Source: Bog-159 sp963756605 (GTDB taxonomy: Bacteria; Acidobacteriota; Terriglobia; Bryobacterales; Bryobacteraceae). From it: 64,000 bases of DNA. This document shows positions 34,496 to 45,447 of the stretch, in pieces. The DNA is taken from assembly GCA_963756605.1 (NCBI GenBank), contig CAVWOT010000014.1:124001-188000 (forward strand), written 5' to 3'. A model generated the notes under the pieces. The model saw only the letters and a program-made list of their open reading frames with translations. It was not told the origin of the DNA and did not search any database. Position 1 is the first letter of the stretch; each line of letters starts with the position of its first letter. A program made the position numbers and the translations under genes.

Positions 34496-34539
34496 CTTTA
34501 GGATGATGACACAAAACTCGCGATGACGGACGACGCGGC

Positions 34540-35976
34540 ATGCAGTATGCTTGTGGCATGGGAGCCCCGCACGAGCCGTTCATCACCGAAGATTTCCTGC
34601 TGAACAACCGGACAGCGCAACGGCTATACCACACATTCGCAGAAAACGAACCCATCCTCGATTACCATTGCCATCTGCCGCCGGGTGACATCGCGCGAAA
34701 CCGGCAATTCGAGAACCTGTCGGAGATCTGGCTGGAGGGCGACCATTACAAATGGCGTGCCATGCGGGCCAATGGCATCGACGAGCGCTACGCGACGGGC
34801 GATGCCAGCCCCCATGAGAAATTCCTGGCGTGGGCGGGTACGGTGCCTTACACGCTGCGCAATCCGCTCTATCATTGGACCCATCTGGAATTGCAGCGCT
34901 ACTTCGGCATCGACGAGCTGCTGGATGCAGCCAGCGCGCCGCGCGTGTGGGAGCGGGCCAACGAGATGCTGGCCACGCCGGAGCTGCGTGCGCAGGGCAT
35001 TCTACAGCGGTTTCATGTCACGCATCTATGTACCACCGATGACCCGGCGGACGACCTGGCATGCCATCGGGCGATTCAGGCATCGCCGCTCGAGACGCGC
35101 GTCTTTCCGGCCTTCCGTCCCGACAAGGCGCTGACGGTCCAGCTTCCGGATGTGTTCAATCCCTGGGTAGAACGGCTGGCCGCGGTAAGCAACATAGACA
35201 TCCGTTCATTCGAAGATTTTGCCGACGCGCTCGGGCGGCGGCACGACGATTTTCACGCGCTCGGCGCGCGCCTCTCGGATCATGGACTGAACCAGTGCTA
35301 TGCCGACTTCTGCGGTCCGCGGACCGCGGCCGCCATCTTCGATAGAGCACGCCGCGGGCAAGCGGCCAACGTGGAAGAGCACGCCCAGTTCGCCTCCTAT
35401 ATGATGCTGTACTTCGGAAGCCTGGATGCGGAGAAAGGCTGGACCAAGCAATTGCATCTGGGCGCTTATCGCAGCGCCAATACGCGGCGATTGCGGGAAA
35501 TCGGGCCGGACACGGGCTTCGATTCGATTGGCGACAGGCCGCAAGCTGCCGCGCTGGGAGCATACCTCGACCGCCTGGAGCTGGAAAACGCGTTACCGAA
35601 GACAATCATTTATAACGTGAACCCGATTGACGATTACGTATTCGCCACCATGATCGGCAATTTTCAAGACGGCCGCATCGCGGGCAAAATACAATTCGGC
35701 AGCGGGTGGTGGTTTCTGGATCAGAAGGAAGGGATGGAATGGCAGCTCAACGCGCTGTCGAATACCGGCCTGCTATCGCGATTCATTGGCATGATCACCG
35801 ACTCGCGTTCATTTATGTCTTATCCGCGGCATGAGTATTTCCGGCGAGTGTTGTGTAACTTGATCGGTGGAGATATGGAGAGCGGGTTGATTCCCGATAG
35901 CGACGAGTTAGTCGGGCCTATGATCCGGAATATATGTTATCGGAATGCGCAGGACTATCTGGGGCTCGGGAGTTAG
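34540..35976 (+). CDS. uxaC: Glucuronate/galacturonate isomerase
   Basis: 478 residues, a typical UxaC length. FITEDFLLNNRTAQRLYHTFA, the metal-binding DYHCHLPP, PLYHWTHLELQRYFGI, VTHLCTTDDPADD, FRPDKAL and the C-terminal FMSYPRHEYFRRVLCNLIGGD are family hallmarks of the amidohydrolase-like uronate isomerases. It converts D-glucuronate to fructuronate and D-galacturonate to tagaturonate, the entry step of uronate catabolism. A second in-frame ATG (34558) is also possible; neither has a strong ribosome-binding site. The stop overlaps the stop of the convergent MFS transporter gene, which is likely to import the substrate. uxaB/uxuA-type genes are not in the window. Confidence 0.93.
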   Translation: MQYACGMGAPHEPFITEDFLLNNRTAQRLYHTFAENEPILDYHCHLPPGDIARNRQFENLSEIWLEGDHYKWRAMRANGIDERYATGDASPHEKFLAWAGTVPYTLRNPLYHWTHLELQRYFGIDELLDAASAPRVWERANEMLATPELRAQGILQRFHVTHLCTTDDPADDLACHRAIQASPLETRVFPAFRPDKALTVQLPDVFNPWVERLAAVSNIDIRSFEDFADALGRRHDDFHALGARLSDHGLNQCYADFCGPRTAAAIFDRARRGQAANVEEHAQFASYMMLYFGSLDAEKGWTKQLHLGAYRSANTRRLREIGPDTGFDSIGDRPQAAALGAYLDRLELENALPKTIIYNVNPIDDYVFATMIGNFQDGRIAGKIQFGSGWWFLDQKEGMEWQLNALSNTGLLSRFIGMITDSRSFMSYPRHEYFRRVLCNLIGGDMESGLIPDSDELVGPMIRNICYRNAQDYLGLGS

Positions 35977-37208
35977 TCATGGGGCACCAGCCCGTGGATC
36001 ACCGCGAAGGCCACTAGATAGACTGATCCGGCTATGACGAATAGCGGCGCATAGGCGCCGTGCGACCAATCCAGCCAGTAGCCGACCATGGGCGCGATCA
36101 GCATGCCGCCCGCCGCTCCCGCGAATCCGCCCAAACCGACCACGGATCCCACGGCATTGCGCGGAAACAGATCGGAAGCCAGGGTGAACAGGTTTGCCGA
36201 AAAACCTTGATGGCCCGCCGTAGCCATGCCCAGCAAGCCCACCGCGAGCCACATGCTGGTGTGCGCCACGCCCAGGAAAATGACCGCGGTTACGGCCACC
36301 GCGCAGATGAGCATGGCAGTTTCGCGGGCGCGGTGAGGTGTCCAGCCGCGCTTCAACAACGCGGCGGAGATCCATCCGCCGCCAATCGACCCTATGGTGG
36401 ACGCCTGGTAAACCACCACGATCGGTAAACCCAGATGGGCGAGATCGAGGCCGTAAACGCGATTCAGGAAGCCCGGCAGCCAGAACAGGTAGAACCACCA
36501 GGCCGGATCGGTGAGAAACTTGCCCAGGATGAAGGCCCAGGCAAAACAGCTGCTCAGCAGTTCGCGCAAGGGCGGTTGTGGCAGTTTCTCTTCCGGCGCA
36601 GAGGCGCGCCCCGCACCGCGCGGTGCACCCAGGAACCACCACCAGGCCATTACCCAAACCAAACCGGCCGCGCCGGTTACGATGAATGCAGAGCGCCAGC
36701 CGTAGTGCAGCGCCAGATAGGGTACAGCCAATGGCGCGAGAATGGCGCCGATATTCGCGCCGCTGTTGAAGATGCCGGTGGCCAGCGCGCGCTCGCGTTG
36801 CGGGAACCAATCGGCGACGGTGCGGATAGCGGCCGGGAAGTTCGCCGACTCGCTGAGACCGAGAGCGAAGCGGGCCAGGCCGAAGCCCATCACGCTGCGC
36901 GCCAGCGCGTGGGCCATGGCCGCCACGCTCCACAGCGCCACGGCCACGGCATACCCAAGCCGTGTGCCGGCCCAATCGATCAGGCGGCCGGCGAAGGGCA
37001 TCATCAGGGCATAGGCCAGTTGGAAGGCGAACACGATCCAGCCGTAGTCCGCTTCGCGCCAGCCGAGCTGCTTTTCGAGCGCGGGTTTGAGCAGCCCCAG
37101 CACCTGGCGGTCGACGTAGTTGATGGTAGTGGCGAAGAAGAGCAGCCCGCATACCGCCCAGCGGAGCCGGGGCGCGGATTGGTGCGCGAGGACGTCGGGC
37201 GTGGCCAT
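35973..37208 (-). CDS. MFS transporter of the hexuronate (ExuT/ACS) type
   Basis: 411 residues with about twelve predicted transmembrane helices. The opening LLFFATTINYVDRQVLGLLKP and ESANFPAAIRTVADWFPQRERALATGIFNSGANIGAILAP are characteristic of the anion:cation symporter family that contains ExuT and GudP. Together with the convergently overlapping uxaC this makes hexuronate import likely, though not proven. Its TAA (35973-35975 on the plus strand as TTA) overlaps the uxaC TAG (35974-35976) by two bases. The basic loop DWFPQRERA is conserved in the family. Confidence 0.88.
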   Translation of the reverse strand: MATPDVLAHQSAPRLRWAVCGLLFFATTINYVDRQVLGLLKPALEKQLGWREADYGWIVFAFQLAYALMMPFAGRLIDWAGTRLGYAVAVALWSVAAMAHALARSVMGFGLARFALGLSESANFPAAIRTVADWFPQRERALATGIFNSGANIGAILAPLAVPYLALHYGWRSAFIVTGAAGLVWVMAWWWFLGAPRGAGRASAPEEKLPQPPLRELLSSCFAWAFILGKFLTDPAWWFYLFWLPGFLNRVYGLDLAHLGLPIVVVYQASTIGSIGGGWISAALLKRGWTPHRARETAMLICAVAVTAVIFLGVAHTSMWLAVGLLGMATAGHQGFSANLFTLASDLFPRNAVGSVVGLGGFAGAAGGMLIAPMVGYWLDWSHGAYAPLFVIAGSVYLVAFAVIHGLVPHD

Positions 37209-37264
37209 TAAGTCGCCTTCCTACTATAGTGCAGCGCGCGGCCGGTGCAGATCGGCGGCGGAAT

Positions 37265-37304
37265 TCGTACGTACTTGTATTGATGATCGTACGTATGATA
37301 CGAT
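37265..37304 (+). promoter_or_regulatory. Operator-like repeats before the toxin-antitoxin genes
   Basis: TCGTACGTA occurs twice (37265-37273 and 37287-37295). The second copy is part of an inverted repeat ATCGTA (37286-37291) / TACGAT (37299-37304). It ends 17 nt before the antitoxin start and overlaps a TATGAT box (37294-37299) that could serve as a -10 element. Toxin-antitoxin operons are usually autoregulated by binding such sites, so an autorepression operator is a fair inference. Confidence 0.6.
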
Positions 37305-37321
37305 GTCCAGTGGAGGAAATC

Positions 37322-37552
37322 ATGCCCATCACCGCGTCCAAGCTGCGGGAGAACGTCTACCGAATCCTGGACGAAGCCATTGAGACCGGCGTTCCGGTAG
37401 AGATTGTGCGCAAGGGCGTCGTCCTCCGGATCGTGCTGGAGAGACCGCCCAGCAAGCTGGCACGGCTCAAGAAACGGCCAGGTATGTTCGTTGGAGACCC
37501 TGATGACATAATCGGTATGGACTGGTTGAGCGAGTGGTCAGAACTGAAGTGA
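37322..37552 (+). CDS. Phd/YefM-like antitoxin
   Basis: 76 residues from the ATG at 37322, where GGAGG lies 6 nt upstream; the longer reading from 37229 would run through the operator. MPITASKLRENVYRILDEAIETG is the N-terminal DNA-binding fold of Phd/YefM antitoxins, VPVEIVRKGVVLRIV the following strand, and the C-terminus (RPGMFVGDPDDIIGMDW) the toxin-binding tail. The end overlaps the PIN-toxin gene by 19 nt, so translation is probably coupled. Confidence 0.85.
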   Translation: MPITASKLRENVYRILDEAIETGVPVEIVRKGVVLRIVLERPPSKLARLKKRPGMFVGDPDDIIGMDWLSEWSELK

Positions 37553-37923
37553 TCTATCTGGACACCCATGTTCTGATCTGGCTTTGGCTGGGTGAGCCCG
37601 GCAAACTCGGCCGCGAAGCGCGTAAGGTCATCGATCGCAATGAAATCGTCGCGCCCGCGGCCGCGGTCCTCGAGTTGGAATTCCTGCACGAACTCGGCCG
37701 CTTGAAACCGACCGCATCGAAAGTTGTCTCTACATTGGCTACCGAAATTGGCCTGCGCGTTTGCGATCTGCCGTTCCGCACAATCGTAGACCACGCGCTG
37801 GCGGAAGGCTGGACGCGCGATCCATTCGACCGCCTGATCGTGGCCAACGCTAAAGCAGCCGGCGCGCCCCTGGTCACCAAAGACGCGCGCATGCGCGAAC
37901 ACTACGCACGTACGGTGTGGTAG
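37534..37923 (+). CDS. PIN-domain toxin (VapC-like RNase)
   Basis: 129 residues from a GTG inside the antitoxin gene. The PIN-domain acidic residues are present: D in YLDTHVLIW, E in AVLELEFL, D in DPFDRLIVANA and D in VTKDARMRE, so the metal-dependent RNase site seems intact. The RDPFDRLIVA motif is typical of toxins paired with Phd-like antitoxins. Inhibition of translation by RNA cleavage is the expected activity of the family. It is the second gene of the operon and ends 9 nt before the stop of the convergent cyclophilin gene. Confidence 0.87.
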   Translation: MVRTEVIYLDTHVLIWLWLGEPGKLGREARKVIDRNEIVAPAAAVLELEFLHELGRLKPTASKVVSTLATEIGLRVCDLPFRTIVDHALAEGWTRDPFDRLIVANAKAAGAPLVTKDARMREHYARTVW

Positions 37924-37932
37924 CCCGCCGGC

Positions 37933-38574
37933 CTACTCGATAGTCGCCTTCTGAATGTAGTCCAGCCGCGGAAAGTGATCGTCCAGGTAGGTATTGCCCT
38001 GGCGTTCGATGGCGACGCCATCGGGACCGCTGCCGCGCGGGGGCATATCGCCATAACCGCCGTATAGCCGTTCCAGCACATCCATGCCTTCGGCGACGCG
38101 ACCAAACGGTGCAAAGCCTTGGCGGTCGAGCGCCAGGTTGTCGCGCATGTTTACGAAGACTTGCGTGGTGCGTGTGCCAGGACCGGAACTGGCGAACGTC
38201 ACGGTGCCTTTGCGATTCTTCTGCTTCACGGGATCGTCGGGAATGCGCAATTGCGACCAGAGCCCGGACACCTTGGGATCGCCATTGATGCCGAATTGCA
38301 CGACAAAGCGGGGAACCACGCGATAGAAGCGATCGCCGTCGTAGTAACCGTTTTGCAGGAGCTGATAGAAATGATCGGCGCCGTAGGGTGCCCACGCACG
38401 CGTGATTTCGAGCGCCACAGCTCCTTTGCTGGTGTCGAGGTGCGCGCGGAAAGTATCCGGCGCATGCGTAGGCTTGGCGGATTTGGCGGCAGCGGCCGGC
38501 TTGGTCTCAGGCGCGGAGGAGCAGCCATACATCAACACGCATACCACGGCCGCCGCGCTTAACGGGCGCGGCAT
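37933..38574 (-). CDS. Cyclophilin-type peptidyl-prolyl isomerase lipoprotein
   Basis: 213 residues. A lipoprotein signal (AAAVVCVLMYGCSS, Cys about 18) is followed by an Ala/Pro/Lys linker and a cyclophilin domain: TSKGAVALEITRAWAPYGADHFYQL, YYDGDRFYRVVPRFVVQFG, GTVTFASSGPGTRTTQVFVN and FAPFGRVAEGMDVLERL. The active-site Arg (DRFYRVVPRFVVQFG) and the QxF strand (TQVFVN) are visible. The start ATG overlaps the TGA of the GH16 gene (TGATG), so it is the third gene of the kinase-GH16-cyclophilin unit. It probably assists folding at the outer side of the inner membrane or in the periplasm. Confidence 0.9.
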   Translation of the reverse strand: MPRPLSAAAVVCVLMYGCSSAPETKPAAAAKSAKPTHAPDTFRAHLDTSKGAVALEITRAWAPYGADHFYQLLQNGYYDGDRFYRVVPRFVVQFGINGDPKVSGLWSQLRIPDDPVKQKNRKGTVTFASSGPGTRTTQVFVNMRDNLALDRQGFAPFGRVAEGMDVLERLYGGYGDMPPRGSGPDGVAIERQGNTYLDDHFPRLDYIQKATIE

Positions 38575-39406
38575 CAGGGCCCCGCCTCCTGCCGATATAC
38601 GCGCACGTAATCGATCAGCATGGTTTGCGGAAATTTGGTGGTCTGATCCGGATTGCCCGGCCAGGATCCGCCGATCGCCAGGTTGAGAATCAGGAAAAAC
38701 GGATGATCGTAGACCCATTTCGCTCCCGCCGGCAGCGTGGCAGGCGTGACGGTCTGGTAGGTCTGCCCATCCACCTGAAATTCGATACGGTCCGGCGTCC
38801 ACTCCACGGCGAAAATGTGATAATTGTCCGCGAACCGTCCGCTTGAAAGCTGGAAGGGTTTGCCAATGCTTTTTTTGCCCGAGTAACCGGGCCCATGCAC
38901 AGTGCCATGTACGATATCCGGCTCGCGCCCGATGTTTTCCATGATGTCGATTTCGCCGCAGGCGGGCCAACCCTTGCTCTTGACGTCGGCGCCGAGCATC
39001 CAGAAGGCGGGCCAAATGCCTTGGCCGTAGGGAATCCGTATGCGCGCCTCGGCACGGCCATATGCGAAGTCCAACTTGCCTTGCGTCTTCAGGCGGGCCG
39101 AGGTGAACTGCCCCGGTGTGGGCTCGAGTGCCCGCATCACCAGATGGCCCTGGCCATCCAGATGCGAGTTGGCCCGGCTGTCCGTGTATACTTCTAATTC
39201 ATGGTTGCCCCAACCGCGACCGCCGAGATCGTGGACCCATTTCGCCGGATCGGGCGGTGAACCGGGGGCGCCATTGAATTCGTCGCTCCAGGCCAACTGG
39301 CGGTCCTGGGCTATGGCTAAAGGGGACGGGGCTATGGCGCACAAGATGCACAAGACAAGGAGCGGGGCTGAAGCCCCACGCCGGCTAAAGCCCGCCCTCC
39401 ATTTCA

Positions 39407-39407
<1 letters not shown>
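38574..39407 (-). CDS. Secreted GH16 beta-glucanase-like hydrolase
   Basis: 277 residues from the ATG at 39407, which overlaps the kinase stop (TAATG) and has GGAGG 8 nt upstream. The catalytic motif GEIDIMENIG (E-x-D-x-x-E) is intact, with WSDEFNG, HLVMRA, GQGIWPAFWMLG and PFFLILNLAIGGSWPG as further GH16 laminarinase-type signatures. It should cleave beta-1,3- or mixed-linkage glucans outside the cell. The signal peptide is odd: its n-region (WRAGFSRRGASAP) is encoded by a palindromic repeat of the dispersed family (39364-39392), after which the hydrophobic core LLVLCILCAIA follows. It is cotranscribed with the kinase and the cyclophilin. Confidence 0.93.
39364..39392. repeat. Palindromic repeat inside the GH16 signal-peptide codons (E)
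   Basis: GGGGCTGAAGCCCC (39364-39377) is a perfect palindrome with a GA centre; GGCTAAAGCC follows a few bases later as a shorter palindrome. Both lie within the first 15 codons of the GH16 gene. Confidence 0.7.
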
Positions 39408-42001
<2,594 letters not shown>

Positions 42002-42106
42002 GCGACCTTTCAGGATAGCTCACGTTTCTGCTCTCGATACGCCATGTACAACGTACGAACTCGCACAGCATGCGGGTCTGGTCCACGGTAGAATACCAAT
42101 ACCTCG

Positions 42107-45103
42107 TTGCGGACAGAAAAGCGCCAAATATTCTTCCCGCCTTTCCGGCTGGACCGTGCGAACGAGACGCTGTCCACGGATGTGGAGGTCCTTCCCCTTA
42201 CGCGCAAGGCGTACTCGGTCCTGCTATATCTGGCCGAGCGGCCCGGACGATTGGTCACCAAAGAAGAGTTGCTGGATGCCGTTTGGGCCGACACCCACGT
42301 AGGCGAGGGTGTTCTGAAGGTGGCGGTAGCTGAAATTCGCAAAGCCCTGGGCGACGACCGCCAGTCGCCGCGGTTCATCGAAACGGTGCATCGCCGCGGG
42401 TATCGTTTCATCGCGGAAATTGGGCATGTAGAAACCGGGGCGCGCACCGGGGATGGGGCTGCGCCGCCCGGGCGGACTGTGGAGCGCGACGCGGCCATCG
42501 CGCGCCTGGAGAAATGGCTGGCGCAAAGTTTTGCCGGCAGCCGTCAGGTCGTCTTCATTACGGGCGAGGCCGGCATCGGAAAAACCGCGCTGGTAGAAAC
42601 ATTTCTGGAACGCTCTACCGCCGGAGACAACGGCGTTGCCATTGCGCGCGGCCAATGCCTGGAGCATTTCGGCGAAGGCGAGCCGTACTTCCCGATCCTG
42701 GAGGCGCTGGCCGGCTTGTGCCGGGAATCCGCTCGGGATCGCACCATCGAGATCCTTTGGCAGCACGCTCCCATGTGGCTGGCCCAAATGCCCTGGCTGA
42801 TTGGAGAAGCCGCCAGGGAACGGCTGAAACGCGAAACTCTGGGCGCTGCGAAGGAGCGCATGCTGCGCGAAATCGCGGAAGCGATTGAGGCGTTCACGAC
42901 CGAAACGCCGCTGATCCTGGTGCTCGAAGATCTGCACTGGTCCGACAATTCGACAGTGGACCTGATCGGGCACCTGGCGCGGCGCCCCGGCCCCGCCCGG
43001 CTGCTGATCGTGGGGACTGTCCGGCCGGCGGAAACCATCATCAAGCGGCACCCGCTGCGTGAGTTGCAGCGCGAATTGCAGGCTCATCGACTGTGCGCCG
43101 AGTTGCCGTTAGAGCTTTTGTCGGAAAACGCGGTGGCCCGCTACATCGAATTGCGCTGTCCGGGCGGGCGGCTTCCTGCGGCGCTGGCGCGGCTGGTTCA
43201 CGAGCGCACCGACGGCAATCCCTTATTCATGGTGAACGTCTTGGATGCGCTGGTCGCGGATGGGCAACTGGCGCGCCGGAGCGATGGCTGGGAACTCACG
43301 GCCGCGTTGGACGTGATCAACATCGGCATCCCGGACAGCCTGCAGCAGCTCATCGAGAAGCAGTTGGAGCGGCTGGGGCCGGACGAGAAACGTATCCTCT
43401 CGGCCGCCAGCGTCGCGGGACTGGAGTTCTCCACCCGGACCCTCTCCGGCGGAATGGACGCCCCCATATCAGAAATCGAGGTCCGCTGTGAAGAGATGTG
43501 CCGGCGGCGCCTGTTCATTCGCCCAGCCGAAAGCATCCAACTGGCGGACGGCTCCATGCTGGAGCGCTATGGATTTGTGCATGAGATGCACCGGCGCGTG
43601 CTGTATATGGGTATTCCGCAGGCCCGGCGAGTCGCGTTACACCGCCGGCTGGGCGAGTTCCAGGAGACCGCTTATGCTCAGCATCTTCCCGAAATCGCGG
43701 CCGAGCTATCCGTGCACTTTGCCGAAGGCCACGTGTACGCGCGCGCGATTCACTACTTGCGTCTGTCGGCCGCGAATGCCGTGCGGCGATACGCGCACCG
43801 CGAGGCTATCGGGCATCTCAACCGGGCCGTGGAACTGCTGGCGCACCTGCCCGCGGCAGAGCAGGCCGCGCTCGAAGTGGCCATCCTCGAAGAGCGCGGC
43901 ACAGCGTGGCGAACCATGGACGACAACACCGCGGCGGGTGCCGATTTCGGCCGCGCCGTGGAGTGCGCGCGCCAGGCCGGGCGAATCGACTGGGAGGTGC
44001 GCGCGCTCCTCATGCTCAGCGCCGTCTTGTTCTGGACAGACCAGAATCGCAGCCTGGAGGTGGCCGAGCGCGCCATGACCATCAGTCAGGCGGGGCCGGA
44101 CCCCTGGCTGCACACGCAGGCGGCCGGGTATTGCGCTTCCCGTCGCATTCGCCTCGAAGGCTGGAGCGATGCGGACTTCGAGCGCTGCGTAGCCGCCGCG
44201 GAGGCCGCGCGTGCTGTCCAGGATCGAACGCTGCTTGGTCTGCACACCATGTCCTGCGCCTTCTTCCATTCTTTCCGTTCCGCGGAGCGGGAAGCCATCC
44301 GTTGGGCGGAGGAAGGGCTGCAGATCGCACTCGAAACCAACGATCCGTACCTCTACATTTCGTGCCAGTATTTCAAGGCGTGGGCGCTGCTGCATATCGG
44401 TGAATGGGGTGTGACGCTGCGGATCGTGCGGGACGCCATACGCCTTTCCGAGGAAAACGGGCACGGTACCGCGGTGGTGGTGCTGCTCATGATCGAGGCC
44501 CGGCTGCGTATCCATGCGGGCGAGTTTGCCGCTGCGCGGGAACTGGGAGAAGCCGCGCTCGGCCGGGCGCGCGAGGGCTTTCCCCGCCTCATCGCTTTAG
44601 TGGGCCTGGGAGAGGCCCTGCTGGGACTCGGCGAATATGCCCGCGCCCTGGAATGTTTCGATCAGGTGACCACCGCGCGCGCCCAAGGGTTGCGCCTCGA
44701 CTGGATTTTTCATCTGCCATTCTACTGCGCGCGCGGAGAGCTGCGGCTGGCACGCCGGGAGTTCGCCCATTCCCGCGAGGATGCCCAGCAGGTTTGCGAA
44801 CTGGCTATGCGGCCGGGGCAACGAACTTACCACGCGCTGGGCAGGCGATTGCTGGCACGGGTCGCCGCGGCGGAGCATGACTACCCGGAGGCCGAATCGC
44901 AAATCGCGGCCGCGCGCGCCATACTGGATGGCGCCGAGGCACCGCTCGCGGAGGGGCCGGTCTTCGAAACATCCGCGGACATCGCACAGCGCCTCGCGCC
45001 TCCGGCGGAGGCTGCCTACCGCGCCCGGGCTGCCGCGGCGCACCAACGCCTGGCGGCGTCTATGGGCGGCCACGAGCCCTTGAAAACTGCTCGCGCGCGC
45101 TGA
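42107..45103 (+). CDS. Winged-helix regulator with STAND-like ATPase and TPR domains
   Basis: 998 residues from a TTG with no clear ribosome-binding site; an upstream ATG at 42070 is out of frame. OmpR-type winged helix at 8-105 (VLPLTRKAYSVLLYLAERPGR, EELLDAVWADTHVG, VHRRGYRF), ATPase at about 125-480 with Walker A GEAGIGKTAL (153-162) and Walker B LILVLEDLHW, followed by TPR-like helices (ALLGLGEYARALECFD, RARAAAAHQRL). This is the architecture of MalT/AfsR-like signal-transduction ATPases, though with the winged helix at the N-terminus. It would be an ATP-dependent transcription activator whose ligand binds the TPR part. Divergence from the kinase operon suggests it controls that operon. 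Confidence 0.88.
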   Translation: MRTEKRQIFFPPFRLDRANETLSTDVEVLPLTRKAYSVLLYLAERPGRLVTKEELLDAVWADTHVGEGVLKVAVAEIRKALGDDRQSPRFIETVHRRGYRFIAEIGHVETGARTGDGAAPPGRTVERDAAIARLEKWLAQSFAGSRQVVFITGEAGIGKTALVETFLERSTAGDNGVAIARGQCLEHFGEGEPYFPILEALAGLCRESARDRTIEILWQHAPMWLAQMPWLIGEAARERLKRETLGAAKERMLREIAEAIEAFTTETPLILVLEDLHWSDNSTVDLIGHLARRPGPARLLIVGTVRPAETIIKRHPLRELQRELQAHRLCAELPLELLSENAVARYIELRCPGGRLPAALARLVHERTDGNPLFMVNVLDALVADGQLARRSDGWELTAALDVINIGIPDSLQQLIEKQLERLGPDEKRILSAASVAGLEFSTRTLSGGMDAPISEIEVRCEEMCRRRLFIRPAESIQLADGSMLERYGFVHEMHRRVLYMGIPQARRVALHRRLGEFQETAYAQHLPEIAAELSVHFAEGHVYARAIHYLRLSAANAVRRYAHREAIGHLNRAVELLAHLPAAEQAALEVAILEERGTAWRTMDDNTAAGADFGRAVECARQAGRIDWEVRALLMLSAVLFWTDQNRSLEVAERAMTISQAGPDPWLHTQAAGYCASRRIRLEGWSDADFERCVAAAEAARAVQDRTLLGLHTMSCAFFHSFRSAEREAIRWAEEGLQIALETNDPYLYISCQYFKAWALLHIGEWGVTLRIVRDAIRLSEENGHGTAVVVLLMIEARLRIHAGEFAAARELGEAALGRAREGFPRLIALVGLGEALLGLGEYARALECFDQVTTARAQGLRLDWIFHLPFYCARGELRLARREFAHSREDAQQVCELAMRPGQRTYHALGRRLLARVAAAEHDYPEAESQIAAARAILDGAEAPLAEGPVFETSADIAQRLAPPAEAAYRARAAAAHQRLAASMGGHEPLKTARAR

Positions 45104-45167
45104 TTTTACCAATTTCTAACCGTTGTCTTACGAATCAAGGGGTCCCGGCTCATATCCTGGAGGTAGT

Positions 45168-45356
45168 ATGCAACGGGATTTTGTTATCCAAATCAGGCCG
45201 GACGCCGATGTACTGAACGGACAACTGGCGGGCCGGGTGGAACACATCGCTTCGGGCCGTGCGGGGCACTTCAAAGACGTCGACGAGCTCATTCGCTTCG
45301 TGGCCGCCGCCCTGACCGAAGAAGTTCTCCCAGCCGAAGATCTAACTTCACTTTAA
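45168..45356 (+). CDS. Small conserved protein of unknown function
   Basis: 62 residues from the ATG at 45168, which has GGAGG four bases upstream; a longer reading from 45123 lacks a site. The pattern DFVIQIRPDADVLNGQLAGRV, HIASGRAGHFKDVDELIRF resembles a family of short proteins I associate with Acidobacteriota, with an IRPD-type strand, a central RVEHIxSGRxxHF motif and a C-terminal helix. No domain function is known to me. It lies between the winged-helix/ATPase gene (64 nt upstream) and the propeller-like protein (91 nt downstream) and could be cotranscribed with either. Confidence 0.75.
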   Translation: MQRDFVIQIRPDADVLNGQLAGRVEHIASGRAGHFKDVDELIRFVAAALTEEVLPAEDLTSL

Positions 45357-45447
45357 CCCCAGATTTAGGACTCCCAGGGCCTGCCCCGGTTAACCTCGCA
45401 ATTGTCAGCCAACAAAATTCCAAGGCTGGCAGAAAGAGGAAATCAAA

